The notes beneath the pieces are model-generated. The model made no database searches, was not told the origin of the DNA, and saw only the letters and a list, made by a program, of their open reading frames with translations. 64,000 nt of DNA from the NCBI GenBank assembly GCA_964477035.1, contig CAYZCW010000007.1, positions 117,295 to 181,294 on the forward strand. The letters are read 5' to 3'. The stretch comes from SLSG01 sp964477035. Lineage in GTDB: Bacteria > Bacteroidota > Bacteroidia > Bacteroidales > UBA7960. Positions 48,766 through 58,317 of this stretch are shown one piece after another; the first letter of the stretch is position 1; every line of letters begins with the position of its first letter. Position numbers and translations under genes: made by a program.

Positions 48766-50377
48766 TGCCGGCCCCTTCTTTCCATTGGGGCACCTCCCGG
48801 GAGTTGGCCAGGTCCCGTCCGATGTCAAAAAACAACCATAGGTCCTGGTAGATGCCGTCGAAATCCCATTTCTCATGCACCACATCCGAAGGGTCGTGGT
48901 AGCGGGCGTCCCTGTCGGTCCGGACCCAATCCGCATAGCCACTTTCCTTGCCGATGTATTCCTGTCCCGCATTGGCAAAGATTACGGGCACGCCCTGCCG
49001 GGCCAGGGGGAAATGGTCTGAGCGGAAATAATACCCTTTTTCCGGTTCCTGATCCGGCCTGATGCGGCGTCCCTGCTTTTCTGCGTGACGGGCCAGAACC
49101 TCATCCATGCCCGAAAGGCCGTAGCCAACCACTTCCAGGTCGCTGGTGGGACCGTACACATTCATCCCGTCCATATTGATGCCGCCGATGGTTTTATCGA
49201 GGGGGAACAGGGGGTTTTCTGCATAAAACCCCGATCCGATGAGTCCCGACTCCTCGGCCGTCACGGCCATGAATACCACGCTTCTTTCCGGCCGGGAGGG
49301 CAGGGCGGCAAACCGTTCGGCCATGGCGATCAGCGCGGCCGTGCCGGTGGCATTGTCCATGGCCCCGTGGTAGATGACCGGGCTGCCATCTTCCCGGTCC
49401 TTTCTGCCCAGATGGTCCCAGTGGGCCATGTAGAGGAAAGACTCCTCCGGATAAAGGCTGCCCTCCAGGTAACCGGCCACGTTATAGCAGGTCTGGCGAA
49501 CGATGCGGTTGGAGAATTCCATGCCGGCCTTCAGGGACCAGGCTTCAGCCCGGAAACCCCTGCCGGCGGCACGCGCGGCGGCCTCCTCCAGGCTGGTGCC
49601 GGCGGCTTTGAAAACTTCTGCTGCTGCGTCCCGGTGCAGCCAGCCTTCCATCAGCAGACGCCGTTCCTCCCCGTTGTCGATGTCGTACTGGGGGCCCGTC
49701 CATGAGTTGCGCACCACATCCCAGCCATAGCCGGCCGGACCCGTCTGGTGTACGATCAGGGCGGCGGCGGCGCCTTGCCTGGCGGCCTCTTCAAACTTAT
49801 AGGTCCACCGCCCGTAATAGGTCATGGCCGTGCCGTGGAACAGGGTTTCGTCCTGTGTGGCAAAGCCCGGATCGTTTACCAGGACCACCACCGTTTTGCC
49901 GGTGACATCCAGTCCTTCATAGTCATTCCACCCGAATTCCGGGGCCACGATGCCGTATCCGGCGAACACCACCCCGCTGTTTTCCAGCCTGAGGTGTTCC
50001 AGCGGGGTAAACGAGTTGACCACGACCTGGTCAGGGAGCTTGAAATCCAGCTCCCGGTCCCCGCCCGACAGGCGGAGGGCGGTGTGGCCATAGCCGTTGA
50101 CTTCGATCAGGGGCACCGCCTGCCGGTAGCTGCCCTGGTTGGCGGGCTGTAATCCGGCGTCCCTGAAGGCCTGTTCGAGGTACTCCACGGTGAGGCGGCC
50201 GCCCGGGCTGGCCGGAGCCCTTCCTTCAAACGCCGGGGAGGAAAGGGTGCGGATGTGTGTCTCGAGTTGTTCGCTGAACACTTCGATGTCCGGCGTGCCC
50301 TGCCGGCAGGCGCCTGCCGCGGCGAGCAGGGCGGCGATAAGATAAATAAGCGGTCGTTGGCTCTTGCGATGTGTCAT
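48752..50377 (-). CDS. M28-family metallopeptidase lipoprotein with PA-like insert
   Basis: A 541-residue lipoprotein from the ATG at 50377 (lipobox AAAGACRQG; the frame is open 14 codons further). Residues about 120-290 contain a protease-associated-like domain (NSGVVFAGYGIVAPEFGWNDYEGLDV in parts; VVVLVNDPGF). The M28 catalytic region follows (about 310-520). Zinc ligands and catalytic residues are seen in YMAHWDHLG, GAMDNATGTAALIAMA, VTAEESGLIGS, INMDGMN and RSDHFPLA. It is likely an exported aminopeptidase that trims peptides. Upstream lies a degraded signalling gene on the other strand. Confidence 0.88.
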   Translation of the reverse strand: MTHRKSQRPLIYLIAALLAAAGACRQGTPDIEVFSEQLETHIRTLSSPAFEGRAPASPGGRLTVEYLEQAFRDAGLQPANQGSYRQAVPLIEVNGYGHTALRLSGGDRELDFKLPDQVVVNSFTPLEHLRLENSGVVFAGYGIVAPEFGWNDYEGLDVTGKTVVVLVNDPGFATQDETLFHGTAMTYYGRWTYKFEEAARQGAAAALIVHQTGPAGYGWDVVRNSWTGPQYDIDNGEERRLLMEGWLHRDAAAEVFKAAGTSLEEAAARAAGRGFRAEAWSLKAGMEFSNRIVRQTCYNVAGYLEGSLYPEESFLYMAHWDHLGRKDREDGSPVIYHGAMDNATGTAALIAMAERFAALPSRPERSVVFMAVTAEESGLIGSGFYAENPLFPLDKTIGGINMDGMNVYGPTSDLEVVGYGLSGMDEVLARHAEKQGRRIRPDQEPEKGYYFRSDHFPLARQGVPVIFANAGQEYIGKESGYADWVRTDRDARYHDPSDVVHEKWDFDGIYQDLWLFFDIGRDLANSREVPQWKEGAGISSP

Positions 50378-50578
50378 GAAAAAGGGGGGTATTGGGGTCC
50401 GGTTGCAGGCTTTCACCAAAGCGGTCCCGGTTCATTTTTGCAATTTTACGCATTCTTTTGCATTCTTTTGTTATTTTTACCTTAGAGGGAACTTCTCAGG
50501 CCCCTGCCGCGAATCCATAAACCCGGTTTGCGGCAGGCTGTTTTTCCTCCAGAAGTGATCCAACAGCATGACCAGCCG

Positions 50579-51067
50579 ATGAAACACCCTGGCGGCATAC
50601 CGGGACGGGTCTTCGCCCTTATTCTTTTCCTGCTGCTGCTGGCAGGCACGGCCGCCCTGCACCTGCGCCGTCAGGCGGCCGGGGAGTGGATACGGGAAGA
50701 AATGATGCAACAGGCCGCTTCGGTGCTTCTCTTCGGTCCCGAGAGCGCCCGGCCCGCAGACCCCTATTTCAGCCTTCCCTGGACCCTTTGGCAGGACCCC
50801 AGATCCCCGGTGCTTTTGAATGGAACCTGGAGCTGATGGTCCATGAGCCGGCAGCGCTGTCCGCAGAGGTGCCTGCCATGCAATGGACGGGGAAGTTGCC
50901 TTACCGGACTCCCCGTTGTCGCACTGACCGCCTATGCGGGTCCGGACGACCGCCGGCGGGCCATCGAAGCGGGATGCGACGATTTTATGACCAAGCCGAT
51001 CACGGTCGCGGGGTTCATGGAAAAGCTGAAAGGAATCCTGGCCGGCCGGGACGGAAAGGCCCGCTGA
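50579..51067 (+). pseudogene. Degraded gene: membrane-anchored N-terminus and receiver-domain C-terminus
   Basis: From the ATG at 50579 the frame gives one membrane helix (VFALILFLLLLAGTAALHL), a charged helix and then a stop near 50836. A second phase continues with AFEWNLELMVHEPAALSAEV. From about 50905 a third stretch reads LPVVALTAYAGPDDRRRAIE and CDDFMTKPITVAGFMEKLKG, the C-terminal half of a response-regulator receiver domain with its conserved lysine. Between them MDGEVA, another receiver motif, appears in yet another phase (about 50882). The middle (sensor, kinase and phospho-acceptor) is missing. This looks like a hybrid histidine kinase that has lost most of its length and suffered frameshifts. 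Confidence 0.55.
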
Positions 51068-51079
51068 GGCCGGAGGGGT

Positions 51080-51799
51080 TTACCAGGCCAGCCTGCGGTA
51101 GATTCCCCAGGCGCTGAGCCCCAGCACCAGGACCATGGCCAGCCCGGCCACCACGGCGACCGCCATCACATCCTGATGCCGTTTCAGCACGATGCCCAGC
51201 AGGGCCCAGGCCACCGCCAGTCCGAGGAAAGGGTTGTCCAGTTTTTGCATGGCCAGGGCAGATACCACGGCTCCGGAAACCACCATGAGCAGGGCCCAGA
51301 ATTCCTGGGACAGGCCCCAACCGCCCCATTGCCAGGACACCAGCAGGGCCGTGGCGTTGGCGATGGTGGCAATGCAGATCCATCCCAGGTAGATGCCGAA
51401 GGCGGCCCTGGTCAGGCTCAGAGGCATGCCGGACAGCCGGGCATTGATCAGGATGAGAACCACCAACAGCCCCGTCATGATCCCCATGGACAACGGCAAG
51501 CGTTCGTAATGCCAGGCCAGGATCCAGCCGGCATTGAGCAGGCAGCTTGCGACGAAGAGCCAGCCGATGGAGGCATTCAGCCCTGGCTGCCCCCTGCCCA
51601 TTTGCTGGATGACAAAGCCCAGCAACAACAGATAGATCACCCCCCAGATCGAGAAGGTCAGTCCGGCCGGGGTAAACAGGTTGGGAAGCTGATTGGACAA
51701 TTCCCCCGTGGTCTTGCCGTTCAGGGGCAGTGCATTGGCCAGGTAGTTCATCATGATCATCACGATGAAGGCAAGCAGGTTGGCGGTTTTCAGGGTCAT
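51080..51799 (-). CDS. TspO/MBR-family tryptophan-rich membrane protein
   Basis: A 239-residue protein with seven or so membrane helices. Features of the TspO/MBR group are LFTPAGLTFSIWGVIYLLLLG, NAGWILAWHYERLPLSMGIM and LGWICIATIANATALLVSW with many tryptophans. It is longer than classical TspO (about 160 residues), with two extra C-terminal helices, as in a Bacteroidota and plant-type subgroup. Relatives bind porphyrins or sterols and act in stress responses. Its ATG overlaps the stop of the TolC gene (ATGA), so it is translated with the metal-efflux operon. Confidence 0.7.
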   Translation of the reverse strand: MTLKTANLLAFIVMIMMNYLANALPLNGKTTGELSNQLPNLFTPAGLTFSIWGVIYLLLLGFVIQQMGRGQPGLNASIGWLFVASCLLNAGWILAWHYERLPLSMGIMTGLLVVLILINARLSGMPLSLTRAAFGIYLGWICIATIANATALLVSWQWGGWGLSQEFWALLMVVSGAVVSALAMQKLDNPFLGLAVAWALLGIVLKRHQDVMAVAVVAGLAMVLVLGLSAWGIYRRLAW

Positions 51800-52974
51800 G
51801 GCTGGTATTGTTTAAGCCGGGCGACCGCCCGGTGCAAATCAAGCTCCATCCGGAGCATCCGGTCCTTGCTTTGGTAATAGTACGAAATTTCCGTGAGATA
51901 TTGCAGCAGGCTGATCCTGTTTTCCTTCAGGGCCCTGTCCAGATGGGGCATGTGGTCGGCCTGCCCGAGCCCCTGCCGGTAAACCTCCAGGCCCTTCTGC
52001 AGATCCAGGGCTTCGGCGTGCAATGCCTTCAGGCTATTGTGAACGTACAGCTGCCCGTCGGCCCGGATTTCCTCGGCGGCCAGGGTCCTCGCCCTGGCCA
52101 GCCGGAGGGTGTTCTTGTTTTCCCAGAGGGGGATGCTCACGCCCACGGCCACCCCCCGGAACCCTTCATGCGTCAGTGCTTCGCTGGTATAGCCGGCGGA
52201 GAGGGAGGGGAGGTTTTGCGCGCGCTGCAGTTTTTCTTCCATTTTGCTGATCTCCACCTCCTGTCTCAATTGTTGGAGCAAGGGGATGCCAGGCGCACCG
52301 GCCTCGAACCAGCTTTCGAAATCGGCCGGGATCACGGCATCGGGAAAGCGGTCATCAGTCAGCTCCAGCGGCATGCCCCCGTTCAGCCGCCGCAATTCGG
52401 CCAGCAAACGCTCCCGCTCGATCTCATGGCGGCGCACTGCCTGCTCCCTGTCCAGGAAGTTCAGGCTGGCCTTGTTGTAATCCAGCAGGCTGGCGTCCCC
52501 GGCCTCCAGCTTCCGGGCCCAGGCCGCCTGCAACTCCCGGGCATGCTCCAGCCTGGCCTTTAGTTCGTGGCCCAGGGCATTTGCGTGGACCAGTTCGAGG
52601 CACAGCAGGGTGGCTTCCAGCCGGATGGCGAGCCATTGTCCGGCATAGGCAGCCTCCAGCTGGTTCCTCCTTTCCCCGGCAATGCGGCTCCGGTGGCCGT
52701 AAGCGGTGGGAAAGTCAAAGGACTGCATCAGGCTGAGGTTTTTTCTGGGCCCCAGGCTTTCCGGATGCCCCCACAGGTAGGCAAAACCCAGCTCCGGGCC
52801 GGGGGGGAACAGGCCCGTTTGGCTTTCCAGCACCTGTGCCCCGGTTTCGGCCCGCAAGGCCGCCAGGGTTTTGTTGTTGGCTTCGATGAGGCGAACCGCC
52901 TCCTCAATGCCTGACTGGGCCATCAGCGGTAGCCACAGCATAAATAGGGACAGGATCAGGATAACTCGCTTCAT
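51796..52974 (-). CDS. TolC-family channel of the Cus-type efflux system
   Basis: A 392-residue TolC-like outer-membrane protein with a signal peptide (ILILSLFMLWLPLMAQSG) and long coiled helices (EEAVRLIEANNKTLAALRAETG; NSLKALHAEALDLQKGLEVYRQGLG in parts). The layout is that of CusC-like channels in Bacteroidota. It follows the CusA-like pump gene by 89 bases and overlaps a TspO-like gene by four bases. Confidence 0.87.
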   Translation of the reverse strand: MKRVILILSLFMLWLPLMAQSGIEEAVRLIEANNKTLAALRAETGAQVLESQTGLFPPGPELGFAYLWGHPESLGPRKNLSLMQSFDFPTAYGHRSRIAGERRNQLEAAYAGQWLAIRLEATLLCLELVHANALGHELKARLEHARELQAAWARKLEAGDASLLDYNKASLNFLDREQAVRRHEIERERLLAELRRLNGGMPLELTDDRFPDAVIPADFESWFEAGAPGIPLLQQLRQEVEISKMEEKLQRAQNLPSLSAGYTSEALTHEGFRGVAVGVSIPLWENKNTLRLARARTLAAEEIRADGQLYVHNSLKALHAEALDLQKGLEVYRQGLGQADHMPHLDRALKENRISLLQYLTEISYYYQSKDRMLRMELDLHRAVARLKQYQP

Positions 52975-53063
52975 AACAGTCTTTTCATGAGGTAAGTGAC
53001 ATCATTTGTTTTATCGTCGGACGGGGCCCTGCCCTGCAGCCGGCCGGAGCGGCCATGCCGGAC

Positions 53064-56000
53064 TCAGGCGCCGGCACGGTCCACCCTTCGGCCTCTGGTG
53101 CGGAACAGGCTGTACGCCATGGGCACCAGGTAGATGTTCAGCAGGGTGGACGTCAGCAGGCCCCCGAGGATCACCTTGGCCATGGGACTTTGTATCTCGT
53201 TGCCGGCCACCTCCCCGCTCAGGGCCAGGGGGATCAATGCCAGCCCGGCCGTCAGGGCGGTCATCAGGATGGGGTTGAGGCGGTCGGCCGATCCCAGGAT
53301 GATGCCCTCCCGGATCCCGGCCCCTTCCGACTCCAGCCGCTGGTAACGTGAGATCAGCAGGATGCCGTTGCGGGTGGCGATGCCAAAGAGGGTGATGAAG
53401 CCGATGATGGCCGGAATGCTGACGATGCCCGAGGTGAAACGGATGGCAAACACCCCGCCGATCAGTGCCAGGGGCAGGTTCAGCAGCACGATGCCTGAAA
53501 GCCCCGGGTGCCTGAACTCCTGGAAGAGCAGCAGGAAGATGACCAGCACCGCGACCAGGGAAGCCAGGATGAGGGTGCGGGTGGCGGCCTCGGCGCTTTC
53601 AAACTGTCCGCCGTACTCGATCCGGTACCCCTCGGGCAGGCTCACCTCCCGGGCGATGGCTTCCCGGATTCCTTCCACCGCCGTGCTGAGTCCGCCCCCG
53701 GCCACATTGGCCGACACCACGAGCTTGCGCTGCACATTTTCCCGGCTGATGGTGTTGGGTCCGGAGGCGGAGACAATATCGCCCAGCTGCCCCAGGGGAA
53801 CGAATTGCCCGCCCGGGGTGCGCATGAGGGCGTCCCGCAGCCCGTCCAGGTCCCGGGTATGGTGTTCGTCCAGACGAAGGACCAGGTCGAACGACCGCTG
53901 GTCCTCGAACACCTCCCCGAGTTTCTTCTCCGAAAAGGCCAGCTCCACAAAGTTCACGAAGTCGCCGGCACCGACCCCGTACCATGCAAGCCGCTCGCGG
54001 TTGGCGCGGACCTGTATCTGCGGCACCTCCACCTGCTCCTCCGTGGTCACGTCCACCAGGTTGGGGATGCCGGCGATGGCCGCTTCGATCTGCTTGCCGG
54101 TGAGGTAGAGGGTGCTCAGGTCGGGCCCGAACACTTTGATCGCAATGTTGGCACGGGTGCCGGAGATCATGTGGTCGATGCGGTGTCCCAGGGGCTGTCC
54201 GACCAGGAAGGCCACCCCGGGCACCGAGCCGAGCCTGTCCCGGATGTCGTCCAGGAAGGCCTCTCTCGACCGCCCGTTGAGCTCGTAGTTGATGTCGATC
54301 TCGGAGCTGTTGGTGGCCTGTGAATGCTCGTCCAGTTCCCCCCGCCCGGTGCGGCGCGAGGTGCCGGTCACCTCGGGGATATCCAAAACGGCCCGTTCCA
54401 GGGCGTCGCCGATCCCGTTGCTCTCCTCCAGGGAGATGCCCGGCTGGCTGATGGCGTTGATGGTCAGGGCTCCCTCATTGAACTCCGGCAAAAAGCTGCG
54501 TCCCATGCCCAGAAGGGTGATGATGGCCGCCACCAGGAGGACCAGGGTGGCAGCAATGGCCGTTCGTTTCCAGCCCAGGGCGGCTTCCAGGGAACGGCGG
54601 TACAGCCGGTTCAGGTGGCGGCTCAGCCAGGGTTCCCGGACGGCCTTTTTCAGGCGCTTCTCGTCCGTAAGCAGGTAGTAACAGAGGACGGGCGTCAGGG
54701 TCATGGCCACGACCAGGGAGGCCGCAAGGGATACGATAAAGGCCACCCCCAGGGGCTGGAGCATGCGCCCTTCCATGCCGGTGAGGAAGAACAGCGGCAC
54801 GAAGGCCACGATGATGATCAGGGTGGCCTTCACGATGGACGACCGGATCTCCTTGGAGGTGTCGAACACGACCTGCATGACGGGGACCCGCTTTTCGGGC
54901 GGGAGCATCACATTCTGCCGGAGCCGTTTGTAGGCGTTCTCCACGTCGATGATGGCATCGTCGACCAGCAGCCCGATGGCGATGGCCATGCCCCCCAGGC
55001 TCATGGTGTTGATATTCAGGTTGAGCAGGTGCATGGCGATGATGGCCGACAGCAGGGAGACCGGAATGGCCACCAGGGAAATGATGGTGGTGCGGAAACT
55101 CATCAGGAAGAGGAACAGCACGATCACCACCAGAACGGCCCCCTCCATAAGGACCCGCTGCACATTGTCGATGGCCGTTTCAATGAAGTCGGCCTGCCGG
55201 AATATGGCACTGTCCAGCACCACATCGGGGGGCAGGGAAGCCCTGAGGGCCTCCAGGTTTGCGTCGATGGCCTCGGTCAGCTTCAGGGTGTTTGCCAGGG
55301 GTTGTTTGGAGATGGAAAGGATCACTGCCGGCCGCGCATTCTGGCTGCCGTGCCCCCTCTTGATGCCCGCCCCGATGCGGATTTCCGCCACATCATCGAC
55401 CCGCACGGGACGTCCGTTTTGCCAGCGGACCAGGGAGCGGCCCAGCTCTTCCACCTGGTTTGTGCGTGCCATCCCGCGAACCACGTATTCATTGCCATAC
55501 TGCCTCAGGATGCCCCCCTGGGCGTTCAGGCTGAATTCGCTGCAGGCCGCGGCCAGTTCCTTCAGGGAGACATCGAAGTGCTTCATGCGGTAGGGGTCGG
55601 CCAGTACCTGGTATTGCTTGTAGTCTCCCCCGATGATGGTGACCTGGGAGACGCCCTCGGTGGCCATGAGCACGGGCTTGATGTCCCAGTCGGCAATGGT
55701 GCGCAGGTCGAGCATGCTGGTGCTGTCTGCCTGCAGGCCGACAAAGACGACCTCGCCCATGACGGAGGACTGGGGTGCGAGGGTCGGGGTGCCGATGCCG
55801 GCCGGCATGACCGGGGTCACCTCCACCATTTTCTCGCTGACCACCTGCCGGGCTTTGTAAATATCCGTGCCCCAGTCAAAGTCCACCCAGACAAAGGAAA
55901 ATCCCTGGGAGGAGGCCGAGCGCACCCGGCGCACGCCGGTGGCGCCGTTGACAGCGGTTTCTATCGGGAAGGTGACCAGCCGTTCCACCTCCTCCGGGGC

Positions 56001-56168
56001 CATGCCGTGGGCGTCGGTCATGATGACCACGGTGGGTGCCGTGATGTCGGGGAAGACGTCCACGTCCATGCGGGAGGCGATCTGCCCCCCGGCCACCATG
56101 ACCACCACGGCCATCAGGACCACAAAGAGGCGGTTGTCGAGCGAAAACTGCAATATTCTGTCCAGCAT
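53064..56168 (-). CDS. Heavy-metal RND efflux pump, CusA/CzcA-like
   Basis: A 1034-residue pump of the HME-RND branch. The TM4 motif is IGLLVDDAIIDVENAYKRL, with the aspartate and glutamate characteristic of metal pumps, and the start MLDRILQFSLDNRLFVVLMAV is CusA-like. Further family stretches are RVDDVAEIRIGAGIKRG and GYRIEYGGQFESAEAA. It would export monovalent or divalent metal ions from the periplasm or cytoplasm through the TolC partner. The adaptor gene precedes it by 23 bases. Confidence 0.92.
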   Translation of the reverse strand: MLDRILQFSLDNRLFVVLMAVVVMVAGGQIASRMDVDVFPDITAPTVVIMTDAHGMAPEEVERLVTFPIETAVNGATGVRRVRSASSQGFSFVWVDFDWGTDIYKARQVVSEKMVEVTPVMPAGIGTPTLAPQSSVMGEVVFVGLQADSTSMLDLRTIADWDIKPVLMATEGVSQVTIIGGDYKQYQVLADPYRMKHFDVSLKELAAACSEFSLNAQGGILRQYGNEYVVRGMARTNQVEELGRSLVRWQNGRPVRVDDVAEIRIGAGIKRGHGSQNARPAVILSISKQPLANTLKLTEAIDANLEALRASLPPDVVLDSAIFRQADFIETAIDNVQRVLMEGAVLVVIVLFLFLMSFRTTIISLVAIPVSLLSAIIAMHLLNLNINTMSLGGMAIAIGLLVDDAIIDVENAYKRLRQNVMLPPEKRVPVMQVVFDTSKEIRSSIVKATLIIIVAFVPLFFLTGMEGRMLQPLGVAFIVSLAASLVVAMTLTPVLCYYLLTDEKRLKKAVREPWLSRHLNRLYRRSLEAALGWKRTAIAATLVLLVAAIITLLGMGRSFLPEFNEGALTINAISQPGISLEESNGIGDALERAVLDIPEVTGTSRRTGRGELDEHSQATNSSEIDINYELNGRSREAFLDDIRDRLGSVPGVAFLVGQPLGHRIDHMISGTRANIAIKVFGPDLSTLYLTGKQIEAAIAGIPNLVDVTTEEQVEVPQIQVRANRERLAWYGVGAGDFVNFVELAFSEKKLGEVFEDQRSFDLVLRLDEHHTRDLDGLRDALMRTPGGQFVPLGQLGDIVSASGPNTISRENVQRKLVVSANVAGGGLSTAVEGIREAIAREVSLPEGYRIEYGGQFESAEAATRTLILASLVAVLVIFLLLFQEFRHPGLSGIVLLNLPLALIGGVFAIRFTSGIVSIPAIIGFITLFGIATRNGILLISRYQRLESEGAGIREGIILGSADRLNPILMTALTAGLALIPLALSGEVAGNEIQSPMAKVILGGLLTSTLLNIYLVPMAYSLFRTRGRRVDRAGA

Positions 56169-56191
56169 AATGGATGGTTTTTAGGTGTTTG

Positions 56192-57697
56192 TCAGTGAAC
56201 GTGCCCGGAATGCGGGTCCAGGTCGCCTGAAGTGGCCGCCATCTTCACCAGGATGGCGCCCCGGCTCACGATGCGCTCCCCTGCTGCCAGCCCCCCCAGG
56301 ATGCGGGTCAGCTGCCCGTCGGTCTCTCCGGTTTGGACCTCCCTTTTGACAAAGCTTTCCGGATGAACCTGGACGAAAACGAAATAATTCCCCTGCTCCT
56401 CGAGGAGCGCGCTGTTGGGTACCACCTGCACAGGCTCCTCTTCGCGGGCAATCAGGTACACGTCCAGGAGTCCCCCGGGCACCAGCCCATCCTGGGACGG
56501 CAACTCCAGGTGCACGGGAAGCAGGTGGCTTCCCGGATGCACGTTGCGGGCCACCGAGAGGACGCGTCCGTTCAGTTCGCTGAGCCGCCGCATGGACCCG
56601 TGAATGGGTCCCAGGTTGGCGTCGTAAATGTGCTCCAGCATCCCGGCATGCCGCTGCTGCACCTCCGCACGGACCACCAGCCGGTTGTTCCGGGAGATCA
56701 CTGCCAGGGGCTGCCCCGCGCTGACGTGCTCTCCGTGAGAGACCAGCAACTGGGTCAGGCTGCCTTCGGAAGGGCTGTTCACGGTCAGGCTTCCTCCGGC
56801 CTGGATGTCCATGAGGTTGTCATAAACGGCCTTGGCATCCAGGTATTCCTGTCTGGCCTGCAGGAGCTCGCGCCGGCTGACCAGCTGGTCCGCGGCAAGC
56901 GCCTCCATGCGCTCATAATCCGCTTTCCGGCGTTCATAAAGGTTGCGCGCCTCCAGGTAGCGGATCCTGGGGTTGTTTTCCGACAGGGCGCCTCCGTCAA
57001 TGTACAGGACTGCCTCGCCTGAGGCGATGGACTGCCCTTCGTACAGGGGCCGGTCTGAAAGCCTGGCCATTCCCGTGGCAGGAGAGACCAGGACAAACTC
57101 TTCGCCCTGGGCCGGGAGCACCTCGCCGACCGTTCTGATCGTGGGACCGAAGGGGATGGCCTGTACCAGGGCCGTGGCGAAGGAGAGGCCCCAGCTGTGT
57201 TCCTTGGTGAAGGCGACCGCCCCGGGGATGTCCGTTTGCAGGTCTTCGGCGGCGTGGATGGCCCGGTGCAGGTTGTCGTAAACCTGAACCACGCCGGCTT
57301 CGATGGTTTCCTGACGGCCCGCCCATTCGATCTCGAAAAAGAGTTGATGGGAACCTGCCTGCTGCGGTTGCAGCTCAATCCGGAACACCCCCGGGCGCAG
57401 GGCCGATGCCATTTCCTGGTGGATATCCTGCCCTTCGGAGACCAGGCGCAGGGCCACTTTGTCCGCCTCCAGCGGCTTGAAGTCAGACAGCCGGGTAAGA
57501 TGCACCCCGAAGACAGAGGGGGTGCCCACCGCCAGGGGATCTGCCTCAGCGAACACCTCCAGGTATTCGCCGTAGGCCGTGACAATCAGCTTGACCTCAT
57601 CATGCGTGTGGTCATGGGAGGGTTCGTGGTCATGGCCGGTGTGGCAGGCGGACAGCCACAACAACAGGACCATGAGCATGGGGTATTTTCTGGACAT
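56192..57697 (-). CDS. CusB-like metal-efflux adaptor lipoprotein with His-rich N-terminus
   Basis: A 501-residue adaptor. Cys18 in LLWLSACHTGHDHEPSHDHT gives a lipobox and starts a His-rich stretch (six histidines within residues 19-32), likely to capture metal ions. An extra domain lies at about 35-150 (a strand-rich part seen in CusB-like proteins of this group). The lipoyl, hairpin and barrel domains follow (VSPATGMARLSDRPLYEGQ; LLQARQEYLDAKAVYDNL). The C-terminus DPHSGHVH adds two more histidines. Together with the next two genes it forms a complete tripartite pump. Confidence 0.9.
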   Translation of the reverse strand: MSRKYPMLMVLLLWLSACHTGHDHEPSHDHTHDEVKLIVTAYGEYLEVFAEADPLAVGTPSVFGVHLTRLSDFKPLEADKVALRLVSEGQDIHQEMASALRPGVFRIELQPQQAGSHQLFFEIEWAGRQETIEAGVVQVYDNLHRAIHAAEDLQTDIPGAVAFTKEHSWGLSFATALVQAIPFGPTIRTVGEVLPAQGEEFVLVSPATGMARLSDRPLYEGQSIASGEAVLYIDGGALSENNPRIRYLEARNLYERRKADYERMEALAADQLVSRRELLQARQEYLDAKAVYDNLMDIQAGGSLTVNSPSEGSLTQLLVSHGEHVSAGQPLAVISRNNRLVVRAEVQQRHAGMLEHIYDANLGPIHGSMRRLSELNGRVLSVARNVHPGSHLLPVHLELPSQDGLVPGGLLDVYLIAREEEPVQVVPNSALLEEQGNYFVFVQVHPESFVKREVQTGETDGQLTRILGGLAAGERIVSRGAILVKMAATSGDLDPHSGHVH

Positions 57698-57778
57698 GAT
57701 GGATGGGTGTTGTCTGCCGCGTTGCCCGGTATCCTGGCCGTCGGGGGCTTTTGTTCCGGGCGTCGCAGCAGGGTATTC

Positions 57779-57817
57779 AGAAAAAAAATAGATGGACTAC
57801 GGGCGGTCGGGCCCGTA
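57779..57817 (-). terminator. Hairpin with T-run between the His-rich gene and the adaptor gene
   Basis: Read on the minus strand, TACGGGC (57811-57817) pairs with GCCCGTA (57798-57804) around a 6-base loop, followed within 10 bases by a T-run (57780-57788). This could be a terminator or attenuator inside the metal-efflux operon. Confidence 0.4.
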
Positions 57818-57845
57818 CAAAGGGGAATTTCTCCCGGCGGTTTTT

Positions 57846-58271
57846 TCAGATAACGGGGGGAGCCCGCAGGCCATGGGCCTGTCTTTCATGGACCCGGCAA
57901 GCCAGTCCCGACGGGGGTGCCTGTCTGAATGCCAGGCCCGTTTGTACCGGAAGCACCAGCCTTAAAAGCGGGGAGGGAAGGGTCGGTGTCTGTGGTGACA
58001 GGTTTGAAAGGGGACCGCCCAGGGGACAGGAAAGTCCGTAACGACCGGACACCGGCTGGGCCATGGACAACTCCGTGAGGGCACAGCAGGAGGGGGGATC
58101 CTCATTCCCTGCCCCCCGGGCGCCATCGTCCGGTTTGTCTTGTCCATCCCGGCACTCCGTGGCATGGAAGCAGACATGGTCCTCGTGGTGGTGGTGCGGA
58201 ATCACCGCGTGTGACCAGAGCACCAGCTTGGCCAGCAGGATCAGCAGGACGGCGAGGTGGTTCCTGGGCAT
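57846..58271 (-). CDS. Small His/Cys-rich exported protein heading the metal-efflux operon
   Basis: A 141-residue protein with an N-terminal signal segment (HLAVLLILLAKLVLWSHAVI) followed by HHHHEDHVCFH (residues 26-36) and a later PPSCCAL motif. Small proteins of this form often precede Cus-type operons in Bacteroidota and may sense or sequester metal in the periplasm, but the function is unproven. The ATG at 58271 is supported by a promoter box only 20 bases upstream. The C-terminal half is rich in Pro, Leu and Gly without recognisable fold. Confidence 0.65.
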   Translation of the reverse strand: MPRNHLAVLLILLAKLVLWSHAVIPHHHHEDHVCFHATECRDGQDKPDDGARGAGNEDPPSCCALTELSMAQPVSGRYGLSCPLGGPLSNLSPQTPTLPSPLLRLVLPVQTGLAFRQAPPSGLACRVHERQAHGLRAPPVI

Positions 58272-58291
58272 TTTAAGCTGTGTTACACCGG

Positions 58292-58299
58292 CAAATATA
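58292..58299 (-). promoter_or_regulatory. -7 box for the metal-efflux operon
   Basis: TATATTTG on the minus strand matches TAnnTTTG. It lies in the 46-base gap upstream of the His-rich gene and gives a short leader. Confidence 0.5.
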
Positions 58300-58317
58300 A
58301 TGAAAAATCGATCTCAT

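Noticed and set aside
54324..56198. Open frame of 624 codons on the plus strand
   Set aside because: Antisense shadow of the CusA-like pump, with repetitive His/Gly/Asp composition.
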